NCBI GenBank assembly: GCA_913052545.1
Contig: CAJXEF010000029.1
Location: 1-16,007 of the forward strand
Length of the DNA stretch: 16,007 bases
Source: an uncultured Chloroflexota bacterium
GTDB taxonomy: Bacteria; Chloroflexota; Dehalococcoidia; UBA3495
Direction: 5' to 3'
The translations under genes were made by a program, and so were the position numbers. The notes beneath the pieces were generated by a model. The model saw only the letters and a list, made by a program, of their open reading frames with translations, ran no database searches and was not told the origin of the DNA. Below are positions 6,561 to 13,803 of this stretch, in pieces; the first letter of the stretch is position 1; every line of letters begins with the position of its first letter.

Positions 6561-6908
6561 TTGGCTAGATTGATTAGTTTTGATATCGACGGCACTTTGG
6601 AGGTCGGTGATCCACCTGGTTGCATCACGATGGATATGGTCAGGCGTGCTAAAGACCTGGGATTTATTATTGGTAGTTGTTCTGATCGTACAGTTACTAA
6701 CCAGCGTAACATTTGGAGGACTCACGATATAGAGGTGGAGTTCACTGTTCTAAAACATCAATTAGAGCTTGTAAAAGAACAATTCGACGCGTCCGAATAC
6801 AATCATATAGGCGATACCAACATAGACCAGCAATATGCGCAACGTGCGGGATTCACCTTTTTTTTACCAGATCAGTCACTGCAGAATTTCTGGCCTAGCG
6901 CCGAATGA
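6561..6908 (+). CDS. Small capless HAD-superfamily phosphatase-like protein
   Basis: In 115 residues all four HAD motifs are readable: FDIDGT (7-12) with nucleophile Asp8 and acid Asp10, GSCSDR (38-43) as motif II, Lys65 as motif III, and HIGDTNIDQQYA (82-93) with Asp85 and Asp89 as motif IV. There is no room for a cap domain, so the active site should be open, as in HAD enzymes acting on large or protein-bound substrates. The start is TTG 6561, with AAGGGGA (6548-6554) as ribosome site. It follows the thiolase-like gene after 155 bases, in which I find no convincing promoter or terminator. The substrate is unknown. Confidence 0.8.
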   Translation: MARLISFDIDGTLEVGDPPGCITMDMVRRAKDLGFIIGSCSDRTVTNQRNIWRTHDIEVEFTVLKHQLELVKEQFDASEYNHIGDTNIDQQYAQRAGFTFFLPDQSLQNFWPSAE

Positions 6909-7059
6909 GCTAATTAACCAGTCGCTTCGGGCTTCCTTGCTGGTAGTTCGCGTAACCAGTTTAGTGTTTGCTAACTTGTCTATTTTGCTGTCATACAGGT
7001 CAATCTGATAAAACGTCCCTTGATAACTTAGGTGCCAAAATTTCGATCAGGTTATTAAT

Positions 7060-8091
7060 ATGCGATTACAGAAGGGGATCATACAATCGGTAGTTGGAAC
7101 TGGGGAAGAAGGATATTGGGGAGATGACGGTCCCGCTAATTTAGCGTTAATTGGTGAGGCATATGGCTGTGATTTTGATCAGTCAGATAATCTTTACATA
7201 TCTGATGGCCGAAACCATACCGTAAGAAGAATAGACAGAATTAATTGGACTATCACTACGGTAGCTGGTTGTGGTGGACAGGGATATTCCGGGGATGGAG
7301 GACCTGCGCTTTTGGCTAAACTCAATAATCTCTATTCTCTACAGGTGGATACCAATGGTGATATTTATATAGTTGATCGGCTGAATGCAGCTATTCGTAA
7401 GGTCGATTTTGAAACTGGCATAATCAGTACGGTCGCCGGAACAGGTATTTTAGGATATTCAGGAGATGGATCATTGGGGGTCAACGCTCAGCTAAGGGAG
7501 CCGAATGACTGCTTTCTGGATGGGATGGGGGGGTTGCTAATAGCGGATATACAAGATCAGAGAATTCGAAGATTGGATCTTAATACTGGAATTATAGATA
7601 CATTTGCCGGTAACGGAGTGAAAGAACGATTTGGAGACGGGAAGAATGCTACCGATTCGTCGCTAATGGGCCCGCGAGCAGTTTGCATGGATAGCATCGG
7701 CAACACGTACATTTGCGAACGAGAGGGCAACGGAGTTAGAAAAGTTGATGTAAATGGCATCATATCAACTTACGCGGGTAGTGGGGAGCGTGGTTACACA
7801 GGGGATGGAGGATTGGCTTTGGAAGCTACGTGGGGAGCACCTAAAGCTATTCGGTGCGATAACCAAGACAATGTTATAGTAGTCGATACTGAAAACAATG
7901 CTGTTCGTAAGATTGATGCTCGGACAGGGGTAGTTACCACGATAGCTGGCGGCCATCAAGGTGGAGATGGAGATGGAGGTGTGCCCACGTCCGCTGGATT
8001 GGAACGACCTCATGGCTGTGGTATCGATAGTCAAGGCAATATTTATATTGCTGATGGAGTTAATCACCGGGTCCGAGCAATTGGAGTTTAA
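7060..8091 (+). CDS. NHL-repeat beta-propeller protein
   Basis: The 343-residue protein is built of six repeats of about 55 residues. Each combines a glycine-rich turn such as GQGYSGDGGPA (starts near 16, 73, 130, 187, 242, 298) with strands of the type GDIYIVDRLNAAIRKVD. This is the NHL six-bladed propeller. Such proteins are usually binding platforms, or carbohydrate or lyase enzymes when exported. Here no signal peptide or membrane segment is present, so it should be cytoplasmic, unlike many bacterial NHL proteins. ATG 7060 has only a weak AGG-type ribosome site, and the 151 bases upstream (6909-7059) show no clear promoter. It converges with the aminotransferase gene. The function cannot be assigned beyond the fold. 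Confidence 0.85.
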   Translation: MRLQKGIIQSVVGTGEEGYWGDDGPANLALIGEAYGCDFDQSDNLYISDGRNHTVRRIDRINWTITTVAGCGGQGYSGDGGPALLAKLNNLYSLQVDTNGDIYIVDRLNAAIRKVDFETGIISTVAGTGILGYSGDGSLGVNAQLREPNDCFLDGMGGLLIADIQDQRIRRLDLNTGIIDTFAGNGVKERFGDGKNATDSSLMGPRAVCMDSIGNTYICEREGNGVRKVDVNGIISTYAGSGERGYTGDGGLALEATWGAPKAIRCDNQDNVIVVDTENNAVRKIDARTGVVTTIAGGHQGGDGDGGVPTSAGLERPHGCGIDSQGNIYIADGVNHRVRAIGV

Positions 8092-8140
8092 TCTTCTAGC
8101 GATCGGGTAAAGTAACAGGTTTGATTTCCAGTCGTCCCAG

Positions 8141-9367
8141 TTACGGTTGTCGGATTGATTCCTCGCAAACCGTTTTGAGCAAAGGCCCGACCGATTCTAA
8201 ATCTGGAATAGACGCGTTACTGAATGCTAGCCTCAAATGTGTGTTGTCGTCTTTATCGCCGTTTAGGAAAAAAGACGACCCCAAAGGAAACAATACTCCT
8301 TTGGAACTGGCGAGCTCTCTTATGGCTGGTGCTTGGAGTCCAGATAAACACTCTATCCAAAGGTAAAAACCACCGCTTGGCTCGGAGAATCGAAAATATT
8401 CTGAACAATGTTCAGTTAAACTTGATGCTAATACCTGGCATTTCTCGTTATAAATTGTTCTCACAGAATCCAGGTGAATGTCCAGATTCCCGGATGCCAT
8501 GTAGGTCGTAAGGGCATGTTGGATTAACGGGCTGTTTCCCATGTCAAATTTAACCTGGCTTAGCACGTTTATGAAATCGGGATGTCCTTGTATCCAGCCT
8601 ACACGTAGTCCTGTGGCTATCACTTTGCTAAATGTTCCTACTCTTAAAATACCGCTGCCATGGCCTATAGAAAAAAGCGATGGAGGAGGAGGAGACCTAA
8701 AATAAATATCCGAATATGCGGCATCCTCTAAGATCAAGATTTGATTGGCGCGGCATAAATCAATTAGCTGAGTTCTTCTTGAAGTCGGTAAAACGGTTCC
8801 GGTAGGGTTTTGGAAATCACAAACCGTGTACAATAATTTTATTCTTTTACCCTGACTGCGAATTCTGCTAATAATGCTGGAAACCACTTCTATTTGGATT
8901 CCGTCATTATCCAATGGAATCTGAATAATGTCTGCTTGATGACCTAGAATAGTACGTGTGGAACCTGAAAATGTAGGTCCTTCTACTAGGACTATATCAT
9001 CAGGTTCTATAAAAGCGTCACCAATCAGATCTATACAACCTGCGCTACCGTTAGCAATCAGAAACTGGTCAGGATTGTATAGTTTATTCTCCGATTTCGT
9101 GTATTTGGTAGCTAGAGCGGTCCTTAACCCTAAAAATCCTTGAACTCCGCCGTACCTTAAAGACTCGTTTCTAGACGCTTTTAAGACAGAGTTGAAGGCG
9201 TTTTGAAGATCTTGAACTGGCATACTGTCTGCATCTGGTATCCCAGCACTTAGGTTGATTGGATTATCTATTGTTGTAGGTAGAGTCCAATTAGAGAAAC
9301 CCGATTGTGCAGGAGTTCCAGCGCCGACCCTCTTAGCCTTGGCAGATATAAAATTGTTTAGGTCCAA
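8141..9367 (-). CDS. PLP-dependent aminotransferase, fold type I (2-aminoadipate/MocR-type branch)
   Basis: This 408-residue protein has the fold type I signatures: SLRYGGVQGFLGLRTALA (69-86), ANGSAGCIDLIGDAFIEPDD (105-124), DFQNPTG (184-190) with the substrate/PLP asparagine, EDAAYSDIYF (214-223) with Asp215 and Tyr218, the PLP lysine Lys248 in GTFSKVIATGLRVGW, and a C-terminal HLRLAFS with the carboxylate-binding Arg. The order and motifs match the LysN/2-aminoadipate and MocR-domain aminotransferases, but there is no N-terminal DNA-binding domain. The start is TTG 9367, chosen because GAAGG (9378-9374) lies eight bases before it. It follows the HpcH/HpaI aldolase on the same strand after 109 bases, with its own candidate promoter. 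A role in making or using a 2-oxo acid handled by the aldolase is possible but unproven. Confidence 0.88.
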   Translation of the reverse strand: MDLNNFISAKAKRVGAGTPAQSGFSNWTLPTTIDNPINLSAGIPDADSMPVQDLQNAFNSVLKASRNESLRYGGVQGFLGLRTALATKYTKSENKLYNPDQFLIANGSAGCIDLIGDAFIEPDDIVLVEGPTFSGSTRTILGHQADIIQIPLDNDGIQIEVVSSIISRIRSQGKRIKLLYTVCDFQNPTGTVLPTSRRTQLIDLCRANQILILEDAAYSDIYFRSPPPPSLFSIGHGSGILRVGTFSKVIATGLRVGWIQGHPDFINVLSQVKFDMGNSPLIQHALTTYMASGNLDIHLDSVRTIYNEKCQVLASSLTEHCSEYFRFSEPSGGFYLWIECLSGLQAPAIRELASSKGVLFPLGSSFFLNGDKDDNTHLRLAFSNASIPDLESVGPLLKTVCEESIRQP

Positions 9368-9384
9368 ATTAAACCTTCAAATTA

Positions 9385-9412
9385 CTAATACTTGGTAAAA
9401 AACCTATGTCAA
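9385..9412 (-). promoter_or_regulatory. Candidate promoter for the aminotransferase gene
   Basis: On the minus strand, a perfect TTGACA (9412-9407), a 16-bp spacer and TATTAG (9390-9385). The predicted transcript start is only about ten bases from the TTG start codon, close to the ribosome site. Three CACGTT half-sites lie just upstream. Confidence 0.5.
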
Positions 9413-9429
9413 ACCAGTCGGGTTTCAAC

Positions 9430-9472
9430 CACGTTAAGATGTTCAATCACGTTGGGCTTAGCTTGTAACGTG
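9430..9472. repeat. Three CACGTT/AACGTG half-sites spaced 18-19 bp
   Basis: CACGTT occurs at 9430-9435 and 9448-9453, and its reverse complement AACGTG at 9467-9472. The regular spacing near two helical turns and the position just upstream of the aminotransferase promoter suggest a regulator-binding array. The motif is only six bases, so chance is possible. Confidence 0.3.
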
Positions 9473-9476
9473 CATT

Positions 9477-10244
9477 TTAGAGATGTTGATTAACTCTGGT
9501 TAAAAAATCTTCGGCTCCTAACCTTAATAGGCCCCACGCAGAAATAGTAACAAAATTGGCACCGAGGTTTATAAACTCAGCCACACCGGCTCCATCTGTT
9601 GGGGAATTTCCACCAATTCCGACCCACTTACCTCCGGATCGGATTTTTGGGATGACTTCAGCCATTACCTTCCTGACTTCAGATCGATCTGGATTCCCCA
9701 TGCTTTGTCCAAGATCTGATGCGGCTACATGAAAAATATCTGCGCCGTTGACCGGTATAATTTCGTCAAGATTCTTGACTGCTTCGATATCTTCGATCAT
9801 AGGGATTACCAGCATTTCTGAATTTATCCAACTTGTGGAAGACTCTCTGGAATTGCCAATGCCATAGTCATGAGCTCTTCCAGATCCCATTCCTCGGTAA
9901 CCGTCTGGATAATATCGAGCAGATCGTACTACTGATTCAGCCTCTTCTTTAGTATTGACATGAGGAATGATTACGCCTTGAAGTCCTCGGTCCAAATATC
10001 TCAGGATGGTCGATTCCGAATGGTCTGGTATCCGGGCGATAGGTGTTATTCCAAATACCTCTCCAGCTCTCACCATGTCTTCTACTTGGTCCAGATGCAT
10101 TGGGCCATGTTCACAGTCGAGCATCACAAAGTCGTATCCCAGGGACCCAAAAATTTCTACTTGATCCGGTGCGTAACGGTTTATCAATGCGCCGTAAACT
10201 ACTTTCCCGTTATTGAGCTTAGCTTTGGTTAAATTTTCTCGCAT
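9477..10244 (-). CDS. HpcH/HpaI-family class II aldolase (2-keto-3-deoxy acid aldolase type)
   Basis: This family cleaves 2-oxo-4-hydroxy acids to pyruvate and an aldehyde using a divalent metal. In 255 residues the motifs are in order: FVMLDCEHGP (39-48) with catalytic His46, IARIP (69-73) with Arg71 for pyruvate binding, GVIIPHVNTKEEAE (90-103), IPMIEDIEAVKNLDEI (147-162) with metal ligand Glu151, and VAASDLGQSMG (173-183) with metal ligand Asp177. Length matches the family, and the YYPDGYRGMG loop is typical. ATG 10244 follows GGAG (10255-10252). It is probably transcribed from the promoter at 10275-10303 and precedes the aminotransferase gene. The natural substrate (sugar acid or aromatic-degradation intermediate) cannot be decided. 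Confidence 0.92.
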   Translation of the reverse strand: MRENLTKAKLNNGKVVYGALINRYAPDQVEIFGSLGYDFVMLDCEHGPMHLDQVEDMVRAGEVFGITPIARIPDHSESTILRYLDRGLQGVIIPHVNTKEEAESVVRSARYYPDGYRGMGSGRAHDYGIGNSRESSTSWINSEMLVIPMIEDIEAVKNLDEIIPVNGADIFHVAASDLGQSMGNPDRSEVRKVMAEVIPKIRSGGKWVGIGGNSPTDGAGVAEFINLGANFVTISAWGLLRLGAEDFLTRVNQHL

Positions 10245-10274
10245 TTAATGACTCCAGCATGTGACTTGCTTTTG

Positions 10275-10303
10275 ATTATAACTGGTTTGCTCGGTGTTGT
10301 TAC
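10275..10303 (-). promoter_or_regulatory. Candidate sigma-70 promoter for the aldolase gene
   Basis: On the minus strand, GTAACA (10303-10298), a 17-bp spacer and a perfect TATAAT (10280-10275). Transcription would start near 10268, about 24 bases before the ATG. The -35 box lies inside the left arm of the 10297-10337 inverted repeat. Confidence 0.6.
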
Positions 10304-10337
10304 TTATAGATGGGGATCTTATTCCAGTAAGTAACAA
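10297..10337. repeat. 10-bp inverted repeat overlapping the aldolase -35 box
   Basis: TTGTTACTTA (10297-10306) and TAAGTAACAA (10328-10337) are perfect reverse complements separated by 21 bases, so the arm centres are 31 bp apart, about three helical turns. The left arm covers the -35 box. This fits an operator for a regulator binding two half-sites. The rest of the gene-free stretch 10245-10545 holds promoter-like sequences for msrB and no reading frame I can support. Confidence 0.6.
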
Positions 10338-10420
10338 GGTACTGTTGTTTACTAGTCCTCATTCTATAAAAACCAATATAACCCACAGATCACAGACATT
10401 TAAAATTGGAAAAGCATACA

Positions 10421-10429
10421 TGCTAAAAT
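10421..10429 (+). promoter_or_regulatory. Possible extended -10 promoter upstream of msrB
   Basis: TGCTAAAAT is an extended -10 element (TGn plus a five-of-six -10 box) without a good -35 box. The leader would be about 110 bases. Confidence 0.3.
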
Positions 10430-10479
10430 AGGACTGCGTTAGGATAATTGAGTCAGTGATTTATTTTAGGAGATCGGTG

Positions 10480-10509
10480 TTGACTATCCTATTAGAATCA
10501 CGTTTTACT
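10480..10509 (+). promoter_or_regulatory. Possible sigma-70 promoter near msrB
   Basis: TTGACT (10480-10485), an 18-bp spacer and TTTACT (10504-10509). Transcription would begin near 10516, about 30 bases before the TTG start. It is an alternative or addition to the 10421-10429 element. Confidence 0.35.
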
Positions 10510-10545
10510 ATTGGATTCAATTTCAGAACAAGGGGAGGAAATAAA

Positions 10546-10917
10546 TTGAACAAGCCTGAATATAATGAACTAACTTCTGAGGAACTGTCTATTATTGAGA
10601 GGAAAGGTACTGAGTATCCGTTTTCAGGAGAATACGATAATTTTTATGAAACTGGCCGTTACATTTGTAGGCGATGCAACTCAGAGTTATATACCTCTGA
10701 CAGTAAATTCGATGCCCATTGCGGTTGGCCTGCCTTTGACCAAGAAATTGCGGGAGCCGTCAATAGATTGCCTGACCCAGATGGAGTTCGAATAGAGATC
10801 GAATGCGCCAATTGCGAGGGACACCTGGGGCATGTATTCCTTGGAGAGCGGTTAACCGAGTCAAATGCTAGGCATTGCGTTAATTCGTTGTCGTTAAGGT
10901 TCGTACCAGCTACGTAG
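10546..10917 (+). CDS. msrB: Peptide-methionine (R)-S-oxide reductase
   Basis: MsrB reduces the R form of methionine sulfoxide in proteins, repairing oxidative damage in the cytoplasm. With 123 residues it is near the minimum size of the family. It shows GTEYPFSGEYDNFYETGRYICRRC (21-44), CGWPAF (59-64), GHLGHVFLGERLT (92-104) and RHCVNSLSLRF (109-119). Cys111 is the catalytic cysteine; Cys41, Cys44, Cys87 and Cys90 form the structural zinc site. The start is TTG 10546, because AGGGGAGGAA (10531-10540) is a very strong ribosome site and residue 1 fits the family start; a GTG at 10456 in frame would add 30 residues unlike MsrB. No MsrA is in the window. Confidence 0.95.
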   Translation: MNKPEYNELTSEELSIIERKGTEYPFSGEYDNFYETGRYICRRCNSELYTSDSKFDAHCGWPAFDQEIAGAVNRLPDPDGVRIEIECANCEGHLGHVFLGERLTESNARHCVNSLSLRFVPAT

Positions 10918-11059
10918 GGTTCCTCGGTTAGGTTGTGACCTTTTATTTATAGACACTACAGATGCTAAGGTCAATTAACAGTCATATTAAATTGGCCAAG
11001 AATCTTTGGCTGTAAGTGCCACTTTAGCATGTGGGCCTGATTAAAGTAATGGATATATC

Positions 11060-12202
11060 ATGCATGACATAGAAGAATTAATTGCCGAAATACATGAAAA
11101 TACACACCAAACGGTGATAGCAATAGCCGGTGGCGGCAGCTTGGCAGTGGCCTGGTTGTTATCCGTGCCCGGTGCATCAAAGACCATTTTGGAATCGGTA
11201 GTTCCATATGGTCGTCTCTCTATGGTCAACTTGTTAGGTTTTGAACCCGATCAATATGTATCTCCCGAGACTGCTCAGGCGATGGCGAAGGCATGTTACC
11301 AACGGGCTTTGAAGCTTCGTGAATCGAATCTCCCCGTACTGGGGGTGGCCTGTACCGCTACTCTAGTAACTGACAGGATTAAGAGGGGAGACCACAGATG
11401 TTCTCTGTCTATTTGGTCAGCTAATCAGGTAGTTAATTGTGATTTGATCCTTGATAAAGGTAAAAGAGATCGGCGGGGTGAGGAAAAACTTGTTAGCAGA
11501 TTGTTATTACAATTATTATCTCAGGGCATGGATATTGAATCCAAATTGGAAATAGGGTTTAGCGATATGGAAAGCCCTGAACTCGAAATCCTAAACCATG
11601 GTAGCCCCGTAGCAAGATTGCTTTCAGGGGAAGTCAATACCGTCTTGGTTGATGAAGACGGGACTATGAGCGTGGACGAACTTGTTGCTAGCCCGATTCT
11701 TCCCGGCTCATTTAGCCCGTTACATTCCGGACACGAAGGATTGGCCAAGGTTGCTGAAGGTGAGTTGGGGGCTCCGGTGGTATTCGAAATTTCGGTCCAA
11801 AATGTGGACAAACCTCCCTTAGGGGAGGAGGAGATTTACGCTAGGTTGGCACAATTTGCAGGCAAATTTAAAGTGATATTAACCAGAGCAGAAACGTTTC
11901 AAAAAAAATCGAGACTTTTTAAAGAAATTCCGTTTGTCATTGGATGGGATACGGCAGTTAGACTAATCGATCCGCGTTATTATGGTAATGACCACAGCAC
12001 CATGTGTATGGCTTTAGCGGAATTATGTACTAATGGCAGCAGGTTTTTAGTGGCAGGGCGGACGAATAGTTCTGGTTTTAAAACACTGGATGATGTGATG
12101 ATTCCTGAGGGGTTCGGATTTTTGTTTTCTCCAATACCAGAGGCTCTTTTCCGATTGGACGTGTCTTCGACGGAACTAAGGGCTTATAATGGTGATCCCT
12201 AG
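11060..12202 (+). CDS. Fusion of a CinA-like domain with a nucleotidylyltransferase domain
   Basis: The first half (about 15-165) aligns without gaps to the CinA C-terminal/PncC NMN-deamidase fold: VPGASKTILESVVPY, LLGF, VSPETAQAMAKACYQRA and LGVACTATLVTDRIKRGDHR. The PncC ESCTGG serine is lost (the segment reads IAGGGS, residues 22-27) and the downstream lysine is Met55, while Tyr50 is kept, so deamidase activity is doubtful. The second half carries GSFSPLHSGH (216-225), IGWDTAV (294-300) and SSTELR (369-374), the marks of the NMNAT/phosphopantetheine adenylyltransferase class. From memory, a similar two-domain protein exists in plants. A role in NAD-type nucleotide handling or repair is plausible, not shown. 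The ATG has a weak GGA ribosome site. It lies upstream of nuoA but with a separate nuo promoter between. Confidence 0.8.
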   Translation: MHDIEELIAEIHENTHQTVIAIAGGGSLAVAWLLSVPGASKTILESVVPYGRLSMVNLLGFEPDQYVSPETAQAMAKACYQRALKLRESNLPVLGVACTATLVTDRIKRGDHRCSLSIWSANQVVNCDLILDKGKRDRRGEEKLVSRLLLQLLSQGMDIESKLEIGFSDMESPELEILNHGSPVARLLSGEVNTVLVDEDGTMSVDELVASPILPGSFSPLHSGHEGLAKVAEGELGAPVVFEISVQNVDKPPLGEEEIYARLAQFAGKFKVILTRAETFQKKSRLFKEIPFVIGWDTAVRLIDPRYYGNDHSTMCMALAELCTNGSRFLVAGRTNSSGFKTLDDVMIPEGFGFLFSPIPEALFRLDVSSTELRAYNGDP

Positions 12203-12221
12203 GTAGTTTGTTAGATATGTG

Positions 12222-12261
12222 TTATCACGTTTGATTGACACTAAATTTCGGGCGGTGATAA
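12222..12261. repeat. 7-bp inverted repeat bracketing the nuo promoter
   Basis: TTATCAC (12222-12228) lies just before the -35 box, and its reverse complement GTGATAA (12255-12261) overlaps the -10 box. The arrangement is typical of a repressor or looping operator, though seven bases could occur by chance. Confidence 0.4.
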
Positions 12262-12264
12262 GAT
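12235..12264 (+). promoter_or_regulatory. Candidate sigma-70 promoter of the nuo operon
   Basis: A perfect TTGACA (12235-12240), an 18-bp spacer and TAAGAT (12259-12264) preceded by TGA, which makes an extended -10. Transcription would begin near 12271, 65 bases before nuoA. This is the only strong promoter in the 12203-12335 gap. Confidence 0.6.
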
Positions 12265-12335
12265 CGTGACGCCTTAATTGGATCGCTTACTATAAGGGAA
12301 ATCATGACAGTCAGTATAAGGAAGTTGGTTCTTTA

Positions 12336-12746
12336 ATGTTCTTGCCACTGTTGAATATCGTGGGGTTAGAAGCTTTTGCGAAGGATTGGACGATGGTTGG
12401 CCTGTCTTTCGTCGTGGGGTTAGTGGCTATTGGTGGTATGTTCGCCGCTTCGAGGATTCTATCTTCTCGGCGTCACTCGGCTATAAAGCTTTCTACTTAT
12501 GAATGCGGGATACCCGCCACTCAATATTCTTGGTCCAACATCAACTTACGGTTCTATATATTCGCAATAATGTTCTTGATCTTCGATGTAGAGGCCGTCT
12601 TTTTATTTCCCTGGGCAGTAGTTTTTATAGAACAGAGGGATCTTGGGAATTCGGTTCCGTTCTTTGCAATGCTGTTATTCCTAGGCGTGCTATTCTTTGC
12701 ACTAATTTACGGATGGAAAAAAGGGGTACTAGAATGGCAGAAGTGA
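12336..12746 (+). CDS. nuoA: NADH-quinone oxidoreductase subunit A
   Basis: NuoA is a small membrane subunit of respiratory complex I at the junction of the membrane and peripheral arms. The 136 residues have three hydrophobic segments (about 20-42, 72-92 and 106-126). The conserved loop [16 protein letters not shown] contains the ECG motif with its key cysteine, and [22 protein letters not shown] (73-94) is the family signature with Asp84, Glu86 and the FLFPWA end. The start is ATG 12336, with AAGGAAG about 11 bases upstream. The gene ends 13 bases inside nuoB, so the two are translated together. Confidence 0.96.
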   Translation: MFLPLLNIVGLEAFAKDWTMVGLSFVVGLVAIGGMFAASRILSSRRHSAIKLSTYECGIPATQYSWSNINLRFYIFAIMFLIFDVEAVFLFPWAVVFIEQRDLGNSVPFFAMLLFLGVLFFALIYGWKKGVLEWQK

Positions 12747-13270
12747 TATTAGGTTCCGGAAACCAACCCGCTCCGAGTTTATTAGATAAGGTAGTAGATG
12801 GGAAAATACCCGGGGTATTGACTGTTAGCAAAGATCAACTTTTTGCGTTGGCCAGAAAATCTTCACTTTGGACGATGAGCTTTGGCTTGGCTTGTTGTGC
12901 AATAGAAATGATTTCGACTTACATGGCTCATCATGATTTCGATCGATTTGGCGTAGTAACGTGGCCATCACCACGGCAATCTGATGTCATGATAGTAGCT
13001 GGTACAGTAGTAAAAAAAATGGCCGAGCCCATCAGATTGTTATACGAACAGATGCCAGAGCCCAAATGGGTGATTGCGATGGGCAGTTGTGCAACTAATG
13101 GCGGACCCTATTACAGATCTTATTCAGTCGTAATGGGAGTTGACCATATAATACCAGTTGATGTATATGTTCCAGGCTGCCCTCCTCGCCCGGAGGCTTT
13201 GCTCTACGGAATATTAAAACTTCAGGATAAAATAATGTCGGATGCTAAGGAAAATGGCGGAAAGCCATGA
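12734..13270 (+). CDS. nuoB: NADH-quinone oxidoreductase subunit B
   Basis: NuoB carries the terminal iron-sulfur cluster N2 that passes electrons to quinone. In 178 residues the four cluster ligands are present: adjacent Cys54 and Cys55 in GLACCAIEM, Cys119 in [12 protein letters not shown] and Cys149 in [29 protein letters not shown] (83-97) and [11 protein letters not shown] are also family marks. ATG 12734 is the start: AAGGGG lies seven bases before it, and residues upstream in this frame belong to shadowed nuoA sequence. It overlaps nuoA by 13 bases and nuoC by up to 29, a tightly coupled arrangement. Confidence 0.97.
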   Translation: MAEVILGSGNQPAPSLLDKVVDGKIPGVLTVSKDQLFALARKSSLWTMSFGLACCAIEMISTYMAHHDFDRFGVVTWPSPRQSDVMIVAGTVVKKMAEPIRLLYEQMPEPKWVIAMGSCATNGGPYYRSYSVVMGVDHIIPVDVYVPGCPPRPEALLYGILKLQDKIMSDAKENGGKP

Positions 13271-13799
13271 AGGTGTAGTACCCAACGGTACTGAAGAAGA
13301 TCAGGATTCAGAATTAAAAGAGTCCTTGGATCAATTAAGTTCATCTCGTAGAGAGTTGCTTAAACAGGTTAGTGACTTTCTTGGTGATGAAACTGCGACG
13401 ACTGGCATACTCAATGATCTCCCTTTGATCACAGTACAGATGGAAGATCTAGTTGCGGTCTGTGAAAAACTAAAAACCGAACCAAATCTAGACTTCAAGA
13501 TGCTTCTATGTATGAGCTGTGTAGATTATCTTGAATATTTTCAAATGGTGTATTTCGTGCATTCTTTGCAACATGAGCAAACTCTGGTGGTAAAAGTAAA
13601 CACCTCGTATGAAAATCCTAGTGTCCCTTCCGTAACTGGAATTTGGAAGGCGGCTAATTGGTATGAGCGGGAAGCCCATGATCTTTTTGGTGTGAAATTC
13701 GCCGATCACCCGGACCTATCTCCTATTTTGTTATACGATGAATTCGAAGGATATCCGGGGCGCAAGGAATTCCCATTTCACGATTATCAGGAGTTTTAG
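13242..13799 (+). CDS. nuoC: NADH-quinone oxidoreductase subunit C
   Basis: NuoC is a 30-kDa-type subunit of the complex I connecting module and has no cofactor. The 185-residue protein has an acidic, poorly conserved N-terminal extension of about 35 residues, then the domain with [25 protein letters not shown] and the signature [25 protein letters not shown], ending in [22 protein letters not shown]. Start ATG 13242 is the longest; ATG 13254 (four codons later) is also possible, with AAGGA very close to it. Either way the gene begins inside nuoB. It is separate from nuoD, unlike the fused NuoCD of enterobacteria. Two small genes separate it from nuoD. Confidence 0.95.
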   Translation: MLRKMAESHEGVVPNGTEEDQDSELKESLDQLSSSRRELLKQVSDFLGDETATTGILNDLPLITVQMEDLVAVCEKLKTEPNLDFKMLLCMSCVDYLEYFQMVYFVHSLQHEQTLVVKVNTSYENPSVPSVTGIWKAANWYEREAHDLFGVKFADHPDLSPILLYDEFEGYPGRKEFPFHDYQEF

Positions 13800-13803
13800 G
13801 CGT

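Noticed and set aside
6444..6725. Minus-strand reading frame over the thiolase-HAD gap and HAD gene
   Set aside because: It is antisense to the HAD gene with its four intact motifs, and has no recognisable domain or ribosome site.
10456..10545. In-frame GTG start at 10456 extending MsrB by 30 residues
   Set aside because: The extra residues do not resemble MsrB, and the TTG at 10546 has the strong AGGGGAGGAA ribosome site.
10990..11015. GCCAAG-AATC-TTTGGC hairpin after msrB
   Set aside because: A 6-bp stem with one G-T pair and no T tract; too weak to call a terminator.
11521..11811. Minus-strand reading frame inside the CinA fusion gene
   Set aside because: It is Ser/Pro/Asn-rich shadow sequence antisense to the conserved nucleotidylyltransferase motifs.
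12503..12733. Long N-terminal extension of NuoB in the same frame
   Set aside because: It overlaps nuoA coding sequence in another frame and has no NuoB similarity; ATG 12734 has a good ribosome site.
13738..13803. Earlier ATG start for the first HicB-like protein
   Set aside because: The added residues are nuoC sequence read in another frame; the HicB similarity begins after the GTG at 13804.
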